A DNA stretch of 36,592 nucleotides from Candidatus Omnitrophota bacterium (GCA_029561555.1 JAKQXH010000029.1:1-36592), one strand, 5' to 3'; shown: positions 9,166-23,153, counted from the first letter of the stretch. Translations and numbers: made by a program. The notes: generated by a model from the letters alone, not told the origin.

Positions 9166-10962
9166 ATGGACCGCGAACGGATGAACATTGTCATTGCCGG
9201 ACATGTGGATCACGGAAAAAGCACGGTAATCGGAAGGCTTCTCTCCGACACCGGATCTCTGCCGCGGGGTAAGCTGGAGCAGGTCAAAGCGATGTGCGAG
9301 AAGAACGCCAAACCTTTTGAATACGCTTTTCTTCTGGATGCGCTCAAGGATGAGCAGAATCAAGGGATTACGATTGATGCGGCGCGATGCTTTTTCAAGA
9401 CCCGAAAACGGGACTATATCGTGATTGATGCGCCGGGGCATGTCGAGTTTTTGAAAAATATGATCACAGGCGCCGCGCGTGCGGAAGCGGCTCTTTTAGT
9501 GATCGACGCGAAAGAAGGGATTCTTGAGAATTCGAAGCGGCACGGTTATCTTTTGTCCATGATTGGGGTGGAGCAGGTTTCCGTTCTGGTTAATAAAATG
9601 GACTTGGCGGGGTACGATGAGAATATTTTTCTTTCCATTAAGAGTGAATACGAGAAATTCCTGCGACACCTGAACATTCGACCGATTTCGTTCATTCCGG
9701 TTAGTGCGCGGGAAAGCGAAAATATTGTCACCCGGTCCGATAAAATGCCCTGGTATCAGGGGACTACGGTCCTTGAACAGCTTGACTCGTTTGGGAAATC
9801 GGGCGAGAGGAGCAGCCTTCCGTTCCGATTTCCGGTCCAAGATATTTATAAATTTACAGAAGCAGGAGATGATCGGCGTATTGTCGCCGGGACTGTCGAA
9901 ACGGGCCGTATCAGATGCGGCGAAGAAGTGATCTTCTTGCCTTCTCGGAAGCGGTCCGTTATTCAATCGGTCGAAATGTTCAATTCGGATCTGAGGGATT
10001 CCGCGGAAGCGGGAGAAGCCGTCGGGTTTACGCTGATGACGCAGGTTTACATCAAACCCGGCGAGCTTATGGTGAAAGTAAGCGAACCCTTGCCGGTCGT
10101 GAGTTTTCGCTTTAAGGCGAATATTTTCTGGATGGGGAAAGCCCCTTTGATTAAGAGGAAAAAATATAAACTCAAGATTGGTTCAAACCGGGTTTCGGTT
10201 GAATTGGTTCAGGTCCTGAATGTGCTGGATGCCTCTGATCTGACTTCCATTAAGAATAAGCAGCAGGCGGACCGTTACGATGTGGCGGAATGCGTTTTTG
10301 AGACAGCAAAACCCGTTGCGTTTGACAAAGCGGGTGAGATTCGTGAGAGCGGAAGGTTTGTCCTTGTCGACAATTATGAAATAGCCGGCGCGGGGATCAT
10401 CCTGGAAGATCGGGCCGATCAAGATTCCATCCTCAAAGAGCACGTTTTGCAACGCGAGAGCCTGTGGGAAAAAAGTTCTATCACGCATGAAGAACGGGCG
10501 GCGGTTTATCGGCACAAGGCGAAGTTTGTCGTATTTACGGGACCGCAGGACGTCGGGAAGCAAAAGATTGCCCGGGCTTTGGAAAGGAAGCTTTTCGAAC
10601 AGGGACATAAGGTCTATTATCTCGGGATCGCTAATATTGTACATGGGCTTGATTCGGATCTTGCCAATGAGGCTTGTGACAGAGAAGAGGCGGTCAGGCG
10701 GTTGGGAGAACTCGCAAGGATTTTGACCGATTCGGGACAGATTTTCATCGCCACGATTTCCGACGCGGACGATTATGATATCAATGCGCTGAAGACTTTG
10801 AATGCCCCCAATGATATTTTTACCATCGGCGTCGGGGGAAATAATTTTGACCGATTTAAGCCGGATGCCGATTTGGAGCGCATGGATGATACGAATGCGG
10901 CCGTCGAGAAGGTCTGCCGACTTTTAAAGGAAAAGGAAGTTTTGCTGGAGTATCACTTGTGA
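9166..10962 (+). CDS. cysN: Sulfate adenylyltransferase subunit 1 (CysN GTPase) fused to a C-terminal CysC-like domain
   Basis: GHVDHGKSTVIGRLL, DAPGHVEFLKNMITGA, NKMDL (GTPase motifs); C-terminal ~160 aa align by eye to APS kinase but with degenerate motifs. Confidence 0.88.
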   Translation: MDRERMNIVIAGHVDHGKSTVIGRLLSDTGSLPRGKLEQVKAMCEKNAKPFEYAFLLDALKDEQNQGITIDAARCFFKTRKRDYIVIDAPGHVEFLKNMITGAARAEAALLVIDAKEGILENSKRHGYLLSMIGVEQVSVLVNKMDLAGYDENIFLSIKSEYEKFLRHLNIRPISFIPVSARESENIVTRSDKMPWYQGTTVLEQLDSFGKSGERSSLPFRFPVQDIYKFTEAGDDRRIVAGTVETGRIRCGEEVIFLPSRKRSVIQSVEMFNSDLRDSAEAGEAVGFTLMTQVYIKPGELMVKVSEPLPVVSFRFKANIFWMGKAPLIKRKKYKLKIGSNRVSVELVQVLNVLDASDLTSIKNKQQADRYDVAECVFETAKPVAFDKAGEIRESGRFVLVDNYEIAGAGIILEDRADQDSILKEHVLQRESLWEKSSITHEERAAVYRHKAKFVVFTGPQDVGKQKIARALERKLFEQGHKVYYLGIANIVHGLDSDLANEACDREEAVRRLGELARILTDSGQIFIATISDADDYDINALKTLNAPNDIFTIGVGGNNFDRFKPDADLERMDDTNAAVEKVCRLLKEKEVLLEYHL

Positions 10963-11007
10963 ACTCGTGCTATGAAAGGGACGTAATCCGGAAAATTTAA
11001 GGAGAGG

Positions 11008-12591
11008 ATGATGATTCGGGAAGAGGAAATAAAATCGAAATGCCATCCTTTAGATGCTTGGGACCGCTTGGTTCAGGCATCCAAAGCCGGTTTTGGGAGT
11101 ATTCACCCCGATGATTTCCTGCGGTTTCGCTGGTTTGGACTTTATCAGCAAAAGCCTAAGACGGATCCTTATTTCATGCTTCGCATTAAAATCCCTGGAG
11201 GGCAGCTGAATTCGAGACAGCTTCGTGTCGTTGCCGGAGTTGCGCGGGATTATGCGCGGGGCATTACGGATCTTACCACCCGGCAGAATTTTCAATTCCA
11301 CTGGCAGAGTATCGAAAATATCCCCGCGATTCTGGAGAAGTTTAATCGGGCAGGCATTACTTCGCACGGAGCTTGCGGTGATACAACCCGCAACATTGTC
11401 AGTTCGCCCATGGCAGGCTTGGAAGTCGGCGAAGTGGACGACGTGACGGATATTGTTAAGGAGCTTCACAAGATTCTTTCCGAAGAAAAGACCTGCACCA
11501 ATCTTCCGCGGAAATTCAAGATTTCTCTGAGTGGAAGTCCCCGAGATGTCTCTCTGCCCGAAATCAATGATGTGGGAGTTTACGGATTCTGGAGGACGGT
11601 TATGGGAGTGAAGAAGCCTGCGTTTGCGTTGCGGGTCGGAGGAGGGCTTTCCGCGACTCCCATGTTTTCGAGACTTCTGCCCGTTGCTTTGCGGCGGGAA
11701 GATATTGTTCCGGTTGTGCTGGGAGTGGCCGGAATTTTCAGGGATTTTGGGAACCGGGAGAACCGGAAGAAGGCCCGGATGAAATTTTTGCTTGAGGATT
11801 GGGGGGCGGAAAAATTTCTCAAGGAAATTGAAAGAAGGCTTGGAAGAAAACTGGAATATTGTGGGAACGTTCCTCCCGTCCAATATGACGCGGGCGATTT
11901 TTTCGGGGTGCTGCCTCAAAAGCAAACAGGCTTATATGCGATCGGGTTGGCGGTGTTGGCCGGGAGGATTCGGGCGGACCGGCTGATGAAATTGGCGGAT
12001 TTGAGCGAACAATACGGAACGGGAGACTTGCGGACGACACAGCGGCAGAATATTGTTGTGATCAATATTCCGGAAAAGAATGTTGACTTGCTTAAGCGGG
12101 AATTGATCCGGGAAGGGTTCAACCTTGGAAGCAACGGCATTTATCGGGCTGCGGTGACTTGCACCGGAATTGAATTTTGTAACTTGGCTTTGACTGAGAC
12201 CAAAATATTCACTCAGTCCCTGATTGAATATCTTGCGTCTAAATTTCCGGATATTTGCGATACGGTTTCAATTCATGTAACCGGATGTCCGAATGCCTGC
12301 GCTCAATACCAAGTTGCCGATATCGGCCTCGTGGGAACGGTTCGGATGGATGGGGCGGTTCGGCGTGAGGCTTATCACATTGCGGTTGGCTTTGCCCTGG
12401 GAGTTGGCGAGCATTTTAACCGGCATATTTTCAGCGCCGTTCCGGCCGAAGAAGTTCCCAAAGTGCTTGAACGGATGATTTATGTCTATTTGTCGCAGAA
12501 GAACGCGAAAGATTCGTTTGTGTCGTTTTGCAACCGCTTTCCCAGTGAGGATTTGTTTAAGCTTTTTGGGGGATTCTCTGCCGGTTCGTAA
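11008..12591 (+). CDS. Ferredoxin-type sulfite (nitrite/sulfite) reductase, siroheme/[4Fe-4S]
   Basis: TTRQNFQFHWQ, GACGDTTRNIVSSPMAG, TCTGIEFCNLALTETK, HVTGCPNACAQYQVADIGLVGT; sited downstream of cysH-cysD-cysN. Confidence 0.88.
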   Translation: MMIREEEIKSKCHPLDAWDRLVQASKAGFGSIHPDDFLRFRWFGLYQQKPKTDPYFMLRIKIPGGQLNSRQLRVVAGVARDYARGITDLTTRQNFQFHWQSIENIPAILEKFNRAGITSHGACGDTTRNIVSSPMAGLEVGEVDDVTDIVKELHKILSEEKTCTNLPRKFKISLSGSPRDVSLPEINDVGVYGFWRTVMGVKKPAFALRVGGGLSATPMFSRLLPVALRREDIVPVVLGVAGIFRDFGNRENRKKARMKFLLEDWGAEKFLKEIERRLGRKLEYCGNVPPVQYDAGDFFGVLPQKQTGLYAIGLAVLAGRIRADRLMKLADLSEQYGTGDLRTTQRQNIVVINIPEKNVDLLKRELIREGFNLGSNGIYRAAVTCTGIEFCNLALTETKIFTQSLIEYLASKFPDICDTVSIHVTGCPNACAQYQVADIGLVGTVRMDGAVRREAYHIAVGFALGVGEHFNRHIFSAVPAEEVPKVLERMIYVYLSQKNAKDSFVSFCNRFPSEDLFKLFGGFSAGS

Positions 12592-12647
12592 ATCCCTCCT
12601 TAATTCCTCCTTGTTTCTTGCTTCGCAAAAAGTTTGAAAATTTCCCC

Positions 12648-12675
12648 TTGATTTTTTTATGCGGTTTGGTAACAT
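12648..12675 (+). promoter_or_regulatory. Candidate sigma70 promoter for groEL1 (TTGATT-N16-TAACAT)
   Basis: Located just upstream of CIRCE so that CIRCE lies at the expected transcription start. Confidence 0.5.
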
Positions 12676-12685
12676 TACACCCCTG

Positions 12686-12712
12686 TTAGCACTCCATTGA
12701 AATGAGTGCTAA
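12686..12712. promoter_or_regulatory. CIRCE element (HrcA operator)
   Basis: TTAGCACTC-N9-GAGTGCTAA, exact match to the canonical inverted repeat. Confidence 0.97.
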
Positions 12713-12767
12713 CGAAAAGCTTTCGAGTGGAAAATTCTTATAAAAAGGAAGTACGGTAAACAAGTAA

Positions 12768-14423
<1,656 letters not shown>

Positions 14424-14441
14424 TTCTGAATCTTCCGATTT

Positions 14442-14480
14442 CGCGGCGCATTCGTTCCCGGATCCGGGAGATGCGCCGCG
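14442..14480. other. Extended hairpin between groEL1 and groES
   Basis: 10-bp outer stem CGCGGCGCAT/ATGCGCCGCG enclosing palindrome TCCCGGATCCGGGA; no following T-tract. Confidence 0.7.
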
Positions 14481-14535
14481 GGACCGGGATTTCGGGGTTT
14501 CGAAAATTTCTAATACATGATAGGAGGAGAAGGAA

Positions 14536-16463
<1,928 letters not shown>

Positions 16464-16486
16464 GCTTTTTTACCGGGTGTTTTTCA

Positions 16487-16530
16487 AAAAAAGCCCCACC
16501 GTTTTTTGCGCGAAACGGTGGGGCTTTTTT
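16487..16530 (+). terminator. Rho-independent terminator after groEL2
   Basis: AAAAAGCCCCACCGTTT / AAACGGTGGGGCTTTTTT perfect stem with T-run. Confidence 0.93.
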
Positions 16531-16531
16531 A

Positions 16532-16560
16532 TTGACAATGAGGGGTGCGATTTGTATGAT
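16532..16560 (+). promoter_or_regulatory. Sigma70 promoter for guaB (TTGACA-N17-TATGAT)
   Basis: Consensus -35 and near-consensus -10 at 17-bp spacing immediately after the terminator; about 110 nt upstream of the start codon. Confidence 0.85.
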
Positions 16561-16674
16561 GGGCCAAATATTTCTAATTCGTTTTGCAGTTTAAACTTAT
16601 AGATTCCAATCACAGGGAGTTACCAACCCGTTTTCGTCTGAAGCGGCAGGCAATCTCAGGAGGAGTTTTTATTT

Positions 16675-17835
16675 ATGGCAGAATGGATCGGTATCAGCAG
16701 AAAAGCACGGCGCGCGTACGGTTTTGACGAAGTCGCTCTGGTTCCCGGTGAAATTACCGTGAACCCGGACGAAGTGGACACAACGCTGGAGATCGACGGA
16801 AGAAAATTCGCGGTACCGATCCTTGCGTCCGCGATGGACGGGGTTGTGGACACGAAATTCGCGATCGCGATGGGGAAACTCGGCGGGATTGCCGTTTTGA
16901 ATCTCGAAGGCGTTCAGACCCGTTATGAAGATCCCGCTTCCGTTCTGGATGAAATCGCCCAAGCCACTCCCGAAAAGGCCACTCAGCTGATTCAGAAGCT
17001 TTATGTGGAACCGCTCAAGGAGAAGTTGATTCCCAAGAGAATCGAAGAGATCAAAAAGGCGGGCGTTCCGGCGGTGGTCAGCGCGATTCCCCAACGGGCG
17101 GAGAAATTCGGAAAAATCGCCCAGGAAGCCGGAGCGGATATTTTTGTGATCCAAGCGACGGTTACGACGGTCCGACATTTGTCGAAAGCCTACAAGGTGG
17201 TGGATTTTCAGAAATTCTGCAAGGAGATGAAGATTCCCGTCATCATCGGAAATTGCGTCGGCTATAAAGTGGCGCTGGAACTGATGGATGCGGGACCCGC
17301 GGGACTTTTGGTGGGAATCGGGCCCGGCGCGGCCTGCACGACCCGCGGCGTTTTGGGGATCGGGGTGCCTCAGGTGACTGCGATTTGCGATGTGGCGGCG
17401 GCCCGGGACTTCTACCAGAAGAAAAGCGGTCGGTATGTGCCGATTATCGCCGACGGAGGGATGACGACGGGAGGAGATATCTGCAAGGCATTTGCGTCCG
17501 GTTCGGATGCGGTGATGGTGGGTTCGGCTTTTGCCCGGACCAAAGAAGCACCGGGGCGCGGGTATCATTGGGGAATGGCGACGCCTCATGCCAATCTGCC
17601 GCGCGGCACCCGGATTCACGTCGGGACGACCGGTTCATTGGAGGAAATTCTTTTCGGCCCGGCGAAACTCGACGACGGAACGCAGAATCTGGTAGGGGCG
17701 TTGAGAACCTGCATGGGGAATGTGGGGGCGAAAACGATCCGCGAACTGCAATTTACCGAATTGGTCATTGCTCCGGCGATCCGGACCGAAGGAAAAGTTT
17801 TTCAGTCGGCTCAGCGCGTTGGAATGGGAAAATAA
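16675..17835 (+). CDS. guaB3: IMP dehydrogenase of the GuaB3-like family (no CBS domains)
   Basis: [54 protein letters not shown]..; catalytic loop [66 protein letters not shown]. Confidence 0.85.
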   Translation: MAEWIGISRKARRAYGFDEVALVPGEITVNPDEVDTTLEIDGRKFAVPILASAMDGVVDTKFAIAMGKLGGIAVLNLEGVQTRYEDPASVLDEIAQATPEKATQLIQKLYVEPLKEKLIPKRIEEIKKAGVPAVVSAIPQRAEKFGKIAQEAGADIFVIQATVTTVRHLSKAYKVVDFQKFCKEMKIPVIIGNCVGYKVALELMDAGPAGLLVGIGPGAACTTRGVLGIGVPQVTAICDVAAARDFYQKKSGRYVPIIADGGMTTGGDICKAFASGSDAVMVGSAFARTKEAPGRGYHWGMATPHANLPRGTRIHVGTTGSLEEILFGPAKLDDGTQNLVGALRTCMGNVGAKTIRELQFTELVIAPAIRTEGKVFQSAQRVGMGK

Positions 17836-17851
17836 AATAGCCGAAAGATTT

Positions 17852-19495
17852 GTGGCGTCGAAACCGGTGAGAAATAAATCCAAACCAAAATTCAGAAAGG
17901 GGCATTCCGCCTCGGGCAAGAAGCTGTCCCGTTCCGTTGCCATCAAGGTTAATCCTTCCGAAACCGTTGTCATTCTTGATTTCGGTTCCCAATACACTCA
18001 GCTGATTGCCCGCCGGGTCCGGGAACACAAGGTTTTTTCGGTGATTCTCCCGTATCATTCTGCCTTGGAGACCATTCAAAGCTATAAGCCCGGCGCTTTG
18101 ATCATGACGGGGGGACCCGCGAATGTTTACGACGCAAAAGCGCCGCTCCCGGATCCGCGTATTTTTGATCTCGGCATTCCGGTACTGGGCATTTGCTACG
18201 GACTGCAGGTGATCGGCCATTTGCTCAAAGGCGGGGCGGTTGAGAAAAGCGAACGCAGGGAATACGGGCACGCGAAAATCCAAATCGCGCGGGGGCAGGA
18301 TCTTTTCAGGAATTTTCCGGCAGAAACGGATTGCTGGATGAGCCACGGGGACAAGCTTTCAAAGGTCCCGGACGGTTTCGAAATTCTCGCGCATACATCA
18401 AGCGCGCCCATCGCGGCCGTCGGACATCGCGCGAAGAGAGTCTACGGGGTTCAATTCCATCCCGAAGTCGTTCACACGCCGCTGGGGAAGGAGATTTTCA
18501 GGAATTTTCTTTTTGAAATCAGCGGGTTCAGAGGGACTTGGACTCCGCAGTCGTTTATCGAAAACACCGTGCGGGAAATTCGGGAAGTGGTGGGCAATGG
18601 GCGGGTGGTACTGGGAATGTCGGGGGGAGTGGATTCTTCTACGGCTGCCGTGCTGATTCATAAAGCGATCGGGGACCGGCAAACGTGTATTTTCGTCAAT
18701 AACGGGCTTTTGCGGTTGGGGGAAGCGGAAAGGGTGCTTGAGACCTTTCGCGACCGCCTGAAATTGAATCTGCACTACGTGAATGCGGAAGCGCTTTTTC
18801 TGAAAGCGCTGAAGGGCGTTACGGACCCGGAGAAAAAAAGAAAAATCATCGGGCGTTTGTTCATCAAGGTGTTTGAGAAGGAAGCGCGAAAAATCGGGAA
18901 GGTGGCGTATCTGGCTCAGGGGACGCTTTATCCGGATGTGATCGAATCGGTTTCCGTCCACGGTGGGCCGACCAGCACGATCAAATCGCATCACAATGTC
19001 GGTGGCTTGCCCAAGAAAATGAAACTGAAGCTTTTGGAACCGTTCCGGATGCTTTTCAAGGATGAAGTGCGCGAAATCGGCAGGGAACTCGGAGTTCCGG
19101 TTGAGTTTATACGGCGGCAGCCGTTTCCGGGGCCGGGGCTTGCCGTCCGGATTCTGGGGGCGGTTGATAAGAAACGTCTGGAGCTTCTCCGGAAAGCGGA
19201 CTGGGTCGTGATCGATGAGATCAAAAAAGCCGGGTGGTATGAAAAATTATGGCAATCGTTCGCGGTACTTTTGCCGGTCCGGTCGGTCGGGGTCATGGGC
19301 GATGAGAGAACTTATGATTACGCAACGGCGATCCGGGCCGTTCATTCGAATGACGGGATGACCGCGGACTGGGCCAAATTACCGCCTGAAGTGCTGGGCC
19401 GGATTTCCAACCGGATCATCAATGAAGTCCGCGGCATTAACCGGGTCTGCTACGATATCAGCTCCAAACCCCCATCGACGATCGAGTGGGAATAA
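17852..19495 (+). CDS. guaA: GMP synthase (glutamine-hydrolysing)
   Basis: [72 protein letters not shown]; start uncertain (GTG at 17852 or 17867). Confidence 0.95.
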   Translation: MASKPVRNKSKPKFRKGHSASGKKLSRSVAIKVNPSETVVILDFGSQYTQLIARRVREHKVFSVILPYHSALETIQSYKPGALIMTGGPANVYDAKAPLPDPRIFDLGIPVLGICYGLQVIGHLLKGGAVEKSERREYGHAKIQIARGQDLFRNFPAETDCWMSHGDKLSKVPDGFEILAHTSSAPIAAVGHRAKRVYGVQFHPEVVHTPLGKEIFRNFLFEISGFRGTWTPQSFIENTVREIREVVGNGRVVLGMSGGVDSSTAAVLIHKAIGDRQTCIFVNNGLLRLGEAERVLETFRDRLKLNLHYVNAEALFLKALKGVTDPEKKRKIIGRLFIKVFEKEARKIGKVAYLAQGTLYPDVIESVSVHGGPTSTIKSHHNVGGLPKKMKLKLLEPFRMLFKDEVREIGRELGVPVEFIRRQPFPGPGLAVRILGAVDKKRLELLRKADWVVIDEIKKAGWYEKLWQSFAVLLPVRSVGVMGDERTYDYATAIRAVHSNDGMTADWAKLPPEVLGRISNRIINEVRGINRVCYDISSKPPSTIEWE

Positions 19496-19624
19496 GATTT
19501 GTTTCCGGCCGAGATTCCCTTGCGTCCGGCGTTTCAGACAAAACGGGCAGTGCTGCCTTTTAGTTTTCTTGAATTTATTTTTTAAACCCCGGGATTTAAT
19601 TTTATCTAGCCAGGGCCATATTTA

Positions 19625-22600
19625 ATGGAACATTCTTCTTTTGCCCATCTCCATCAACATTCTGAATACAGCCTTTTAGACGGGGCCTGCCGGATCGACC
19701 TTTTGATCCGACGCGCCTGCGAACTGAGATTTCCCGCAATCGCTTTGACCGATCACGGCAACATGTTTGGCGCGATTGAATTTTATCAAACGGCCGTGAA
19801 GCAGGGGATCAAGCCGGTTTTGGGGATCGAGGCCTACATTGCGTCCGGATCGCGTTTTGAAAAAACCGCGCACGGGATCCGGGACGCGTCGTTTCATTTG
19901 ACGATCCTGGTCAAAGACGAACAGGGGTACCGGAACCTGATGAAATTGAGCACCTTGTCGTATCTGGAGGGGTTTTACTACAAGCCTCGCATGGATAAGG
20001 AAATCCTCAGGAAATATCACGGGGGACTTCTTGCGCTTTCCGGATGCCTGAAAGGCGAGGTGTCTCATTATATCCGGAATAATCAGCGTGAGGATGCGGT
20101 CCGGGCGATTCAGGAATATCAGGATATTTTTGGAAAGGACGATTTTTTTCTCGAAGTGTACGATCATGGGCTTGAAGAGCAGAAGAAAGTCGTGGAGGTG
20201 ATTCGGGAGCTTTCCAAAGAACTCAAGGTCCCGATGGTGGCGACCAATGACGTGCATTATATTTATCCGACCGACTACGAGGCTCATGACGCCCTGCTTT
20301 GCATCGGAACGGGTGCGAATATTTCGGATACCGACCGCATGCGGTACGCAAGCAATGAACTTTACCTTAAATCGGCGCAGGAAATGATCGACCGGTTTAA
20401 GCATATTCCGGGCGCGATTGAAAATACGCTTGCCGTGACGCAGAAGTGCAATCTGGAGCTTGATTTTTCAAAGACCTTTTTGCCCCGATTCGATCCGCCT
20501 TCCGGGAAGACCGGGATGCAATATCTGAGGGACTTGTGCGAAGAGGGGCTTCGACAGCGTCTGGGGGACATTTCCCCGGATTACCGGACGCGCCTGGAGC
20601 ATGAATTGGCCGTGATTCAGACGATGAAATACGTGAGCTATTTTCTGATCGTCTGGGATTTTATCCGGCATGCCAGGGAAAAAGGGATTTCTGTCGGGCC
20701 GGGACGCGGTTCGGCCGCGGGGAGTCTCGTGGCGTGGGGGCTCGGGATCACGGACATCGATCCGATCCGGAACGGATTGATTTTCGAGCGCTTTCTCAAT
20801 CCCGACCGGGTCAGCATGCCGGATATCGATATCGATTTTTGCTATGAGCGGCGAGATGAAGTCATTGAGTATGTGAAGAAGAAATACGGGCAGGACAACG
20901 TCGCTCAGATCATCACGTTCGGAACCATGATGGCGAGGGCGGTGATCCGGGATGTGGGGCGCGTGATGGGTTTGGCCTACGGAGAAGTGGACCGCATCGC
21001 GAAATTGATTCCGGCCGATCCCAAAATGACGCTCGAGAAGGCACTGGGGGCGGAGCCGAAACTCAAAGAGCTGGTCGATACCGACGTGCGGATTGCGAAG
21101 TTGGTGGAAGTGTCCCGCTCGCTTGAAGGGCTGACCCGCCATGCTTCGACGCATGCGGCTGGGGTGGTGATTTCGGATGTGCCTCTGACGGAACATACGC
21201 CGTTGTTCAAAACCGGCGATCAGGTAACGACTCAATATTCCATGGAGGATCTCGAGAAAATCGGGCTTTTGAAAATGGATTTTCTCGGTTTAAAGACGCT
21301 GACGGTTATCGCGCACACGCTCCGGATTATCAAAAGGCGCCAGAACACGGAAGTCTGGATCGAGAAAATTTCTCTGGAGGATTCGAAGACCTATGAATTG
21401 CTTTGCCGCGGGGAAACATTCGGGGTTTTCCAGCTTGAAAGTTCGGGGATGCGGGATCTGGTCAAGAAGCTCAAACCGCAGCTGTTTGAGGATATCGTCG
21501 CGTTGCTCGCGCTTTACCGTCCGGGACCTCTGGGGAGCGGCATGGTGGATGATTTTATCCGCCGGAAGCATAATCCGGCGCTGATCCAATACGATCACGC
21601 GGCTTTGGAATCCATTCTCAAAGAGACTTACGGAGTCATTCTGTATCAGGAGCAGGTGATGCAGATCGTGAGCAAACTCGCCGGATTTAGCCTGGCGAAA
21701 GCCGATTCTCTCAGGCGTGCGATGGGGAAGAAGATTCCGGAGGTAATGGAACGCGAAAAACAGTCGTTTATCGAAGGCGCCAAGGTGAACGAAATCAAGG
21801 AACGCGTGGCGGAAAAGATTTGGAATCAGATCGAATACTTCTCGGGATACGGATTCAACAAGTCGCACAGCGCGGCGTATGCGCTGATTTCTTATCGGAC
21901 GGCTTATTTGAAGGCGAATTATCCGGTTGAATTTATGACGGCTCTTCTGACTTCCGAAAAGGACAATACGGATAAAATCGTCCGGCATATCGAAGAATCG
22001 AAGCGTATCGATATCGGAGTGTTGCCGCCCAGCGTTAACGAAAGTTTCTCCGAATTCACCTGTCTTGGGGTGAAAGAAGGGGAAATCCCCCATGTGGGCA
22101 AGATCCGCTTCGGCCTTTCGGCGGTGAAGAACGTGGGTCTTACGGCGATTGAATCCATTCTGGAGACCCGCATCAAAAGCGGAGCGTTCCAGTCTTTCTA
22201 TGATTTTATCGAACGGGTGGATCTTCGCGTTTGTAACCGGAAGGTCTTGGAAAGCCTGATCAAATGCGGGGCCTTTGATGAACTCGGGCTTCAACGATCC
22301 CAGCTGATGGCTATTTTGGACGATGAATTGGAGCGGGGCGCCCGGCTTCAGAAAGACCGCCAGAGAGGGCAGTTCTCCCTCTTGGATGAAATGCAGGAGG
22401 GCCCTTCGCCCGTTGGGGCCCGGAAGATTCCCAATATTCCCGAATGGCCCGAAAGCCAATTGCTTGCTTATGAGAAAGAACTGTTGGGGTTTTACGTAAG
22501 TGCTCACCCGCTCACAAAATACGAAAAAGTGCTCAAAAATTATGCCAGCGCGACGACTGCCACTCTTTCTGAATTTCCGGATCAGGCGGAAGTCACTCTT

Positions 22601-23086
22601 GGGGGGATTGTGGGGCAATTCCGGGAGATTACGACCAAGAAAGGGGATCGCATGGCGTTTTTCACGCTCGAGGACTTAAGCGGTTCGCGTGAGGTGGTTG
22701 TGTTTCCGGATCTTTATAAATCCGCGCAAACGCTTTTGCAGCAGGAAGAAGCGCTGTTTATCAAGGGGCGGATCAATATGCGGGACGATGAACCTAAGAT
22801 TATCGCCGGGGAAATCATTCCGCTTCAGGAAGTTCAGAGAAAATTAGTAAAAGTTGTATCGGTCGATCTGATGACGACCGGGCTTGAGATGGGAACACTG
22901 GTTAAACTGAAAGAGATATTGGGCCGGTATAAAGGGAAAATCCCTCTCTATCTTACGTTCCGAAATCCGAACGGACAGGCAGTGGTCGTATCGCCGGCGG
23001 AAACTTACCGCGTCGAGACTTCCGACGAATTTTTCCGAGAAATTGAAAATTTGCTTGGCGAGAGCAGCGTCAAAATCAAGACTTGA
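19625..23086 (+). CDS. dnaE: DNA polymerase III subunit alpha
   Basis: PHP domain FAHLHQHSEYSLLDGACRI; GPGRGSAAGSLVAWGLGITDIDP; PDIDIDFCYERRDEVIEYV; C-terminal OB fold. Confidence 0.97.
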   Translation: MEHSSFAHLHQHSEYSLLDGACRIDLLIRRACELRFPAIALTDHGNMFGAIEFYQTAVKQGIKPVLGIEAYIASGSRFEKTAHGIRDASFHLTILVKDEQGYRNLMKLSTLSYLEGFYYKPRMDKEILRKYHGGLLALSGCLKGEVSHYIRNNQREDAVRAIQEYQDIFGKDDFFLEVYDHGLEEQKKVVEVIRELSKELKVPMVATNDVHYIYPTDYEAHDALLCIGTGANISDTDRMRYASNELYLKSAQEMIDRFKHIPGAIENTLAVTQKCNLELDFSKTFLPRFDPPSGKTGMQYLRDLCEEGLRQRLGDISPDYRTRLEHELAVIQTMKYVSYFLIVWDFIRHAREKGISVGPGRGSAAGSLVAWGLGITDIDPIRNGLIFERFLNPDRVSMPDIDIDFCYERRDEVIEYVKKKYGQDNVAQIITFGTMMARAVIRDVGRVMGLAYGEVDRIAKLIPADPKMTLEKALGAEPKLKELVDTDVRIAKLVEVSRSLEGLTRHASTHAAGVVISDVPLTEHTPLFKTGDQVTTQYSMEDLEKIGLLKMDFLGLKTLTVIAHTLRIIKRRQNTEVWIEKISLEDSKTYELLCRGETFGVFQLESSGMRDLVKKLKPQLFEDIVALLALYRPGPLGSGMVDDFIRRKHNPALIQYDHAALESILKETYGVILYQEQVMQIVSKLAGFSLAKADSLRRAMGKKIPEVMEREKQSFIEGAKVNEIKERVAEKIWNQIEYFSGYGFNKSHSAAYALISYRTAYLKANYPVEFMTALLTSEKDNTDKIVRHIEESKRIDIGVLPPSVNESFSEFTCLGVKEGEIPHVGKIRFGLSAVKNVGLTAIESILETRIKSGAFQSFYDFIERVDLRVCNRKVLESLIKCGAFDELGLQRSQLMAILDDELERGARLQKDRQRGQFSLLDEMQEGPSPVGARKIPNIPEWPESQLLAYEKELLGFYVSAHPLTKYEKVLKNYASATTATLSEFPDQAEVTLGGIVGQFREITTKKGDRMAFFTLEDLSGSREVVVFPDLYKSAQTLLQQEEALFIKGRINMRDDEPKIIAGEIIPLQEVQRKLVKVVSVDLMTTGLEMGTLVKLKEILGRYKGKIPLYLTFRNPNGQAVVVSPAETYRVETSDEFFREIENLLGESSVKIKT

Positions 23087-23153
23087 AAGAAACTACTCTA
23101 TTTTAAAATTTGACGGAAGCTATTATCAGGATTGAAGTTATACGAGAAAGCGC

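Noticed and set aside
21290-22618. 442-aa minus-strand ORF opposite dnaE
   Set aside because: Antisense of strongly conserved DnaE coding sequence; no recognisable family.
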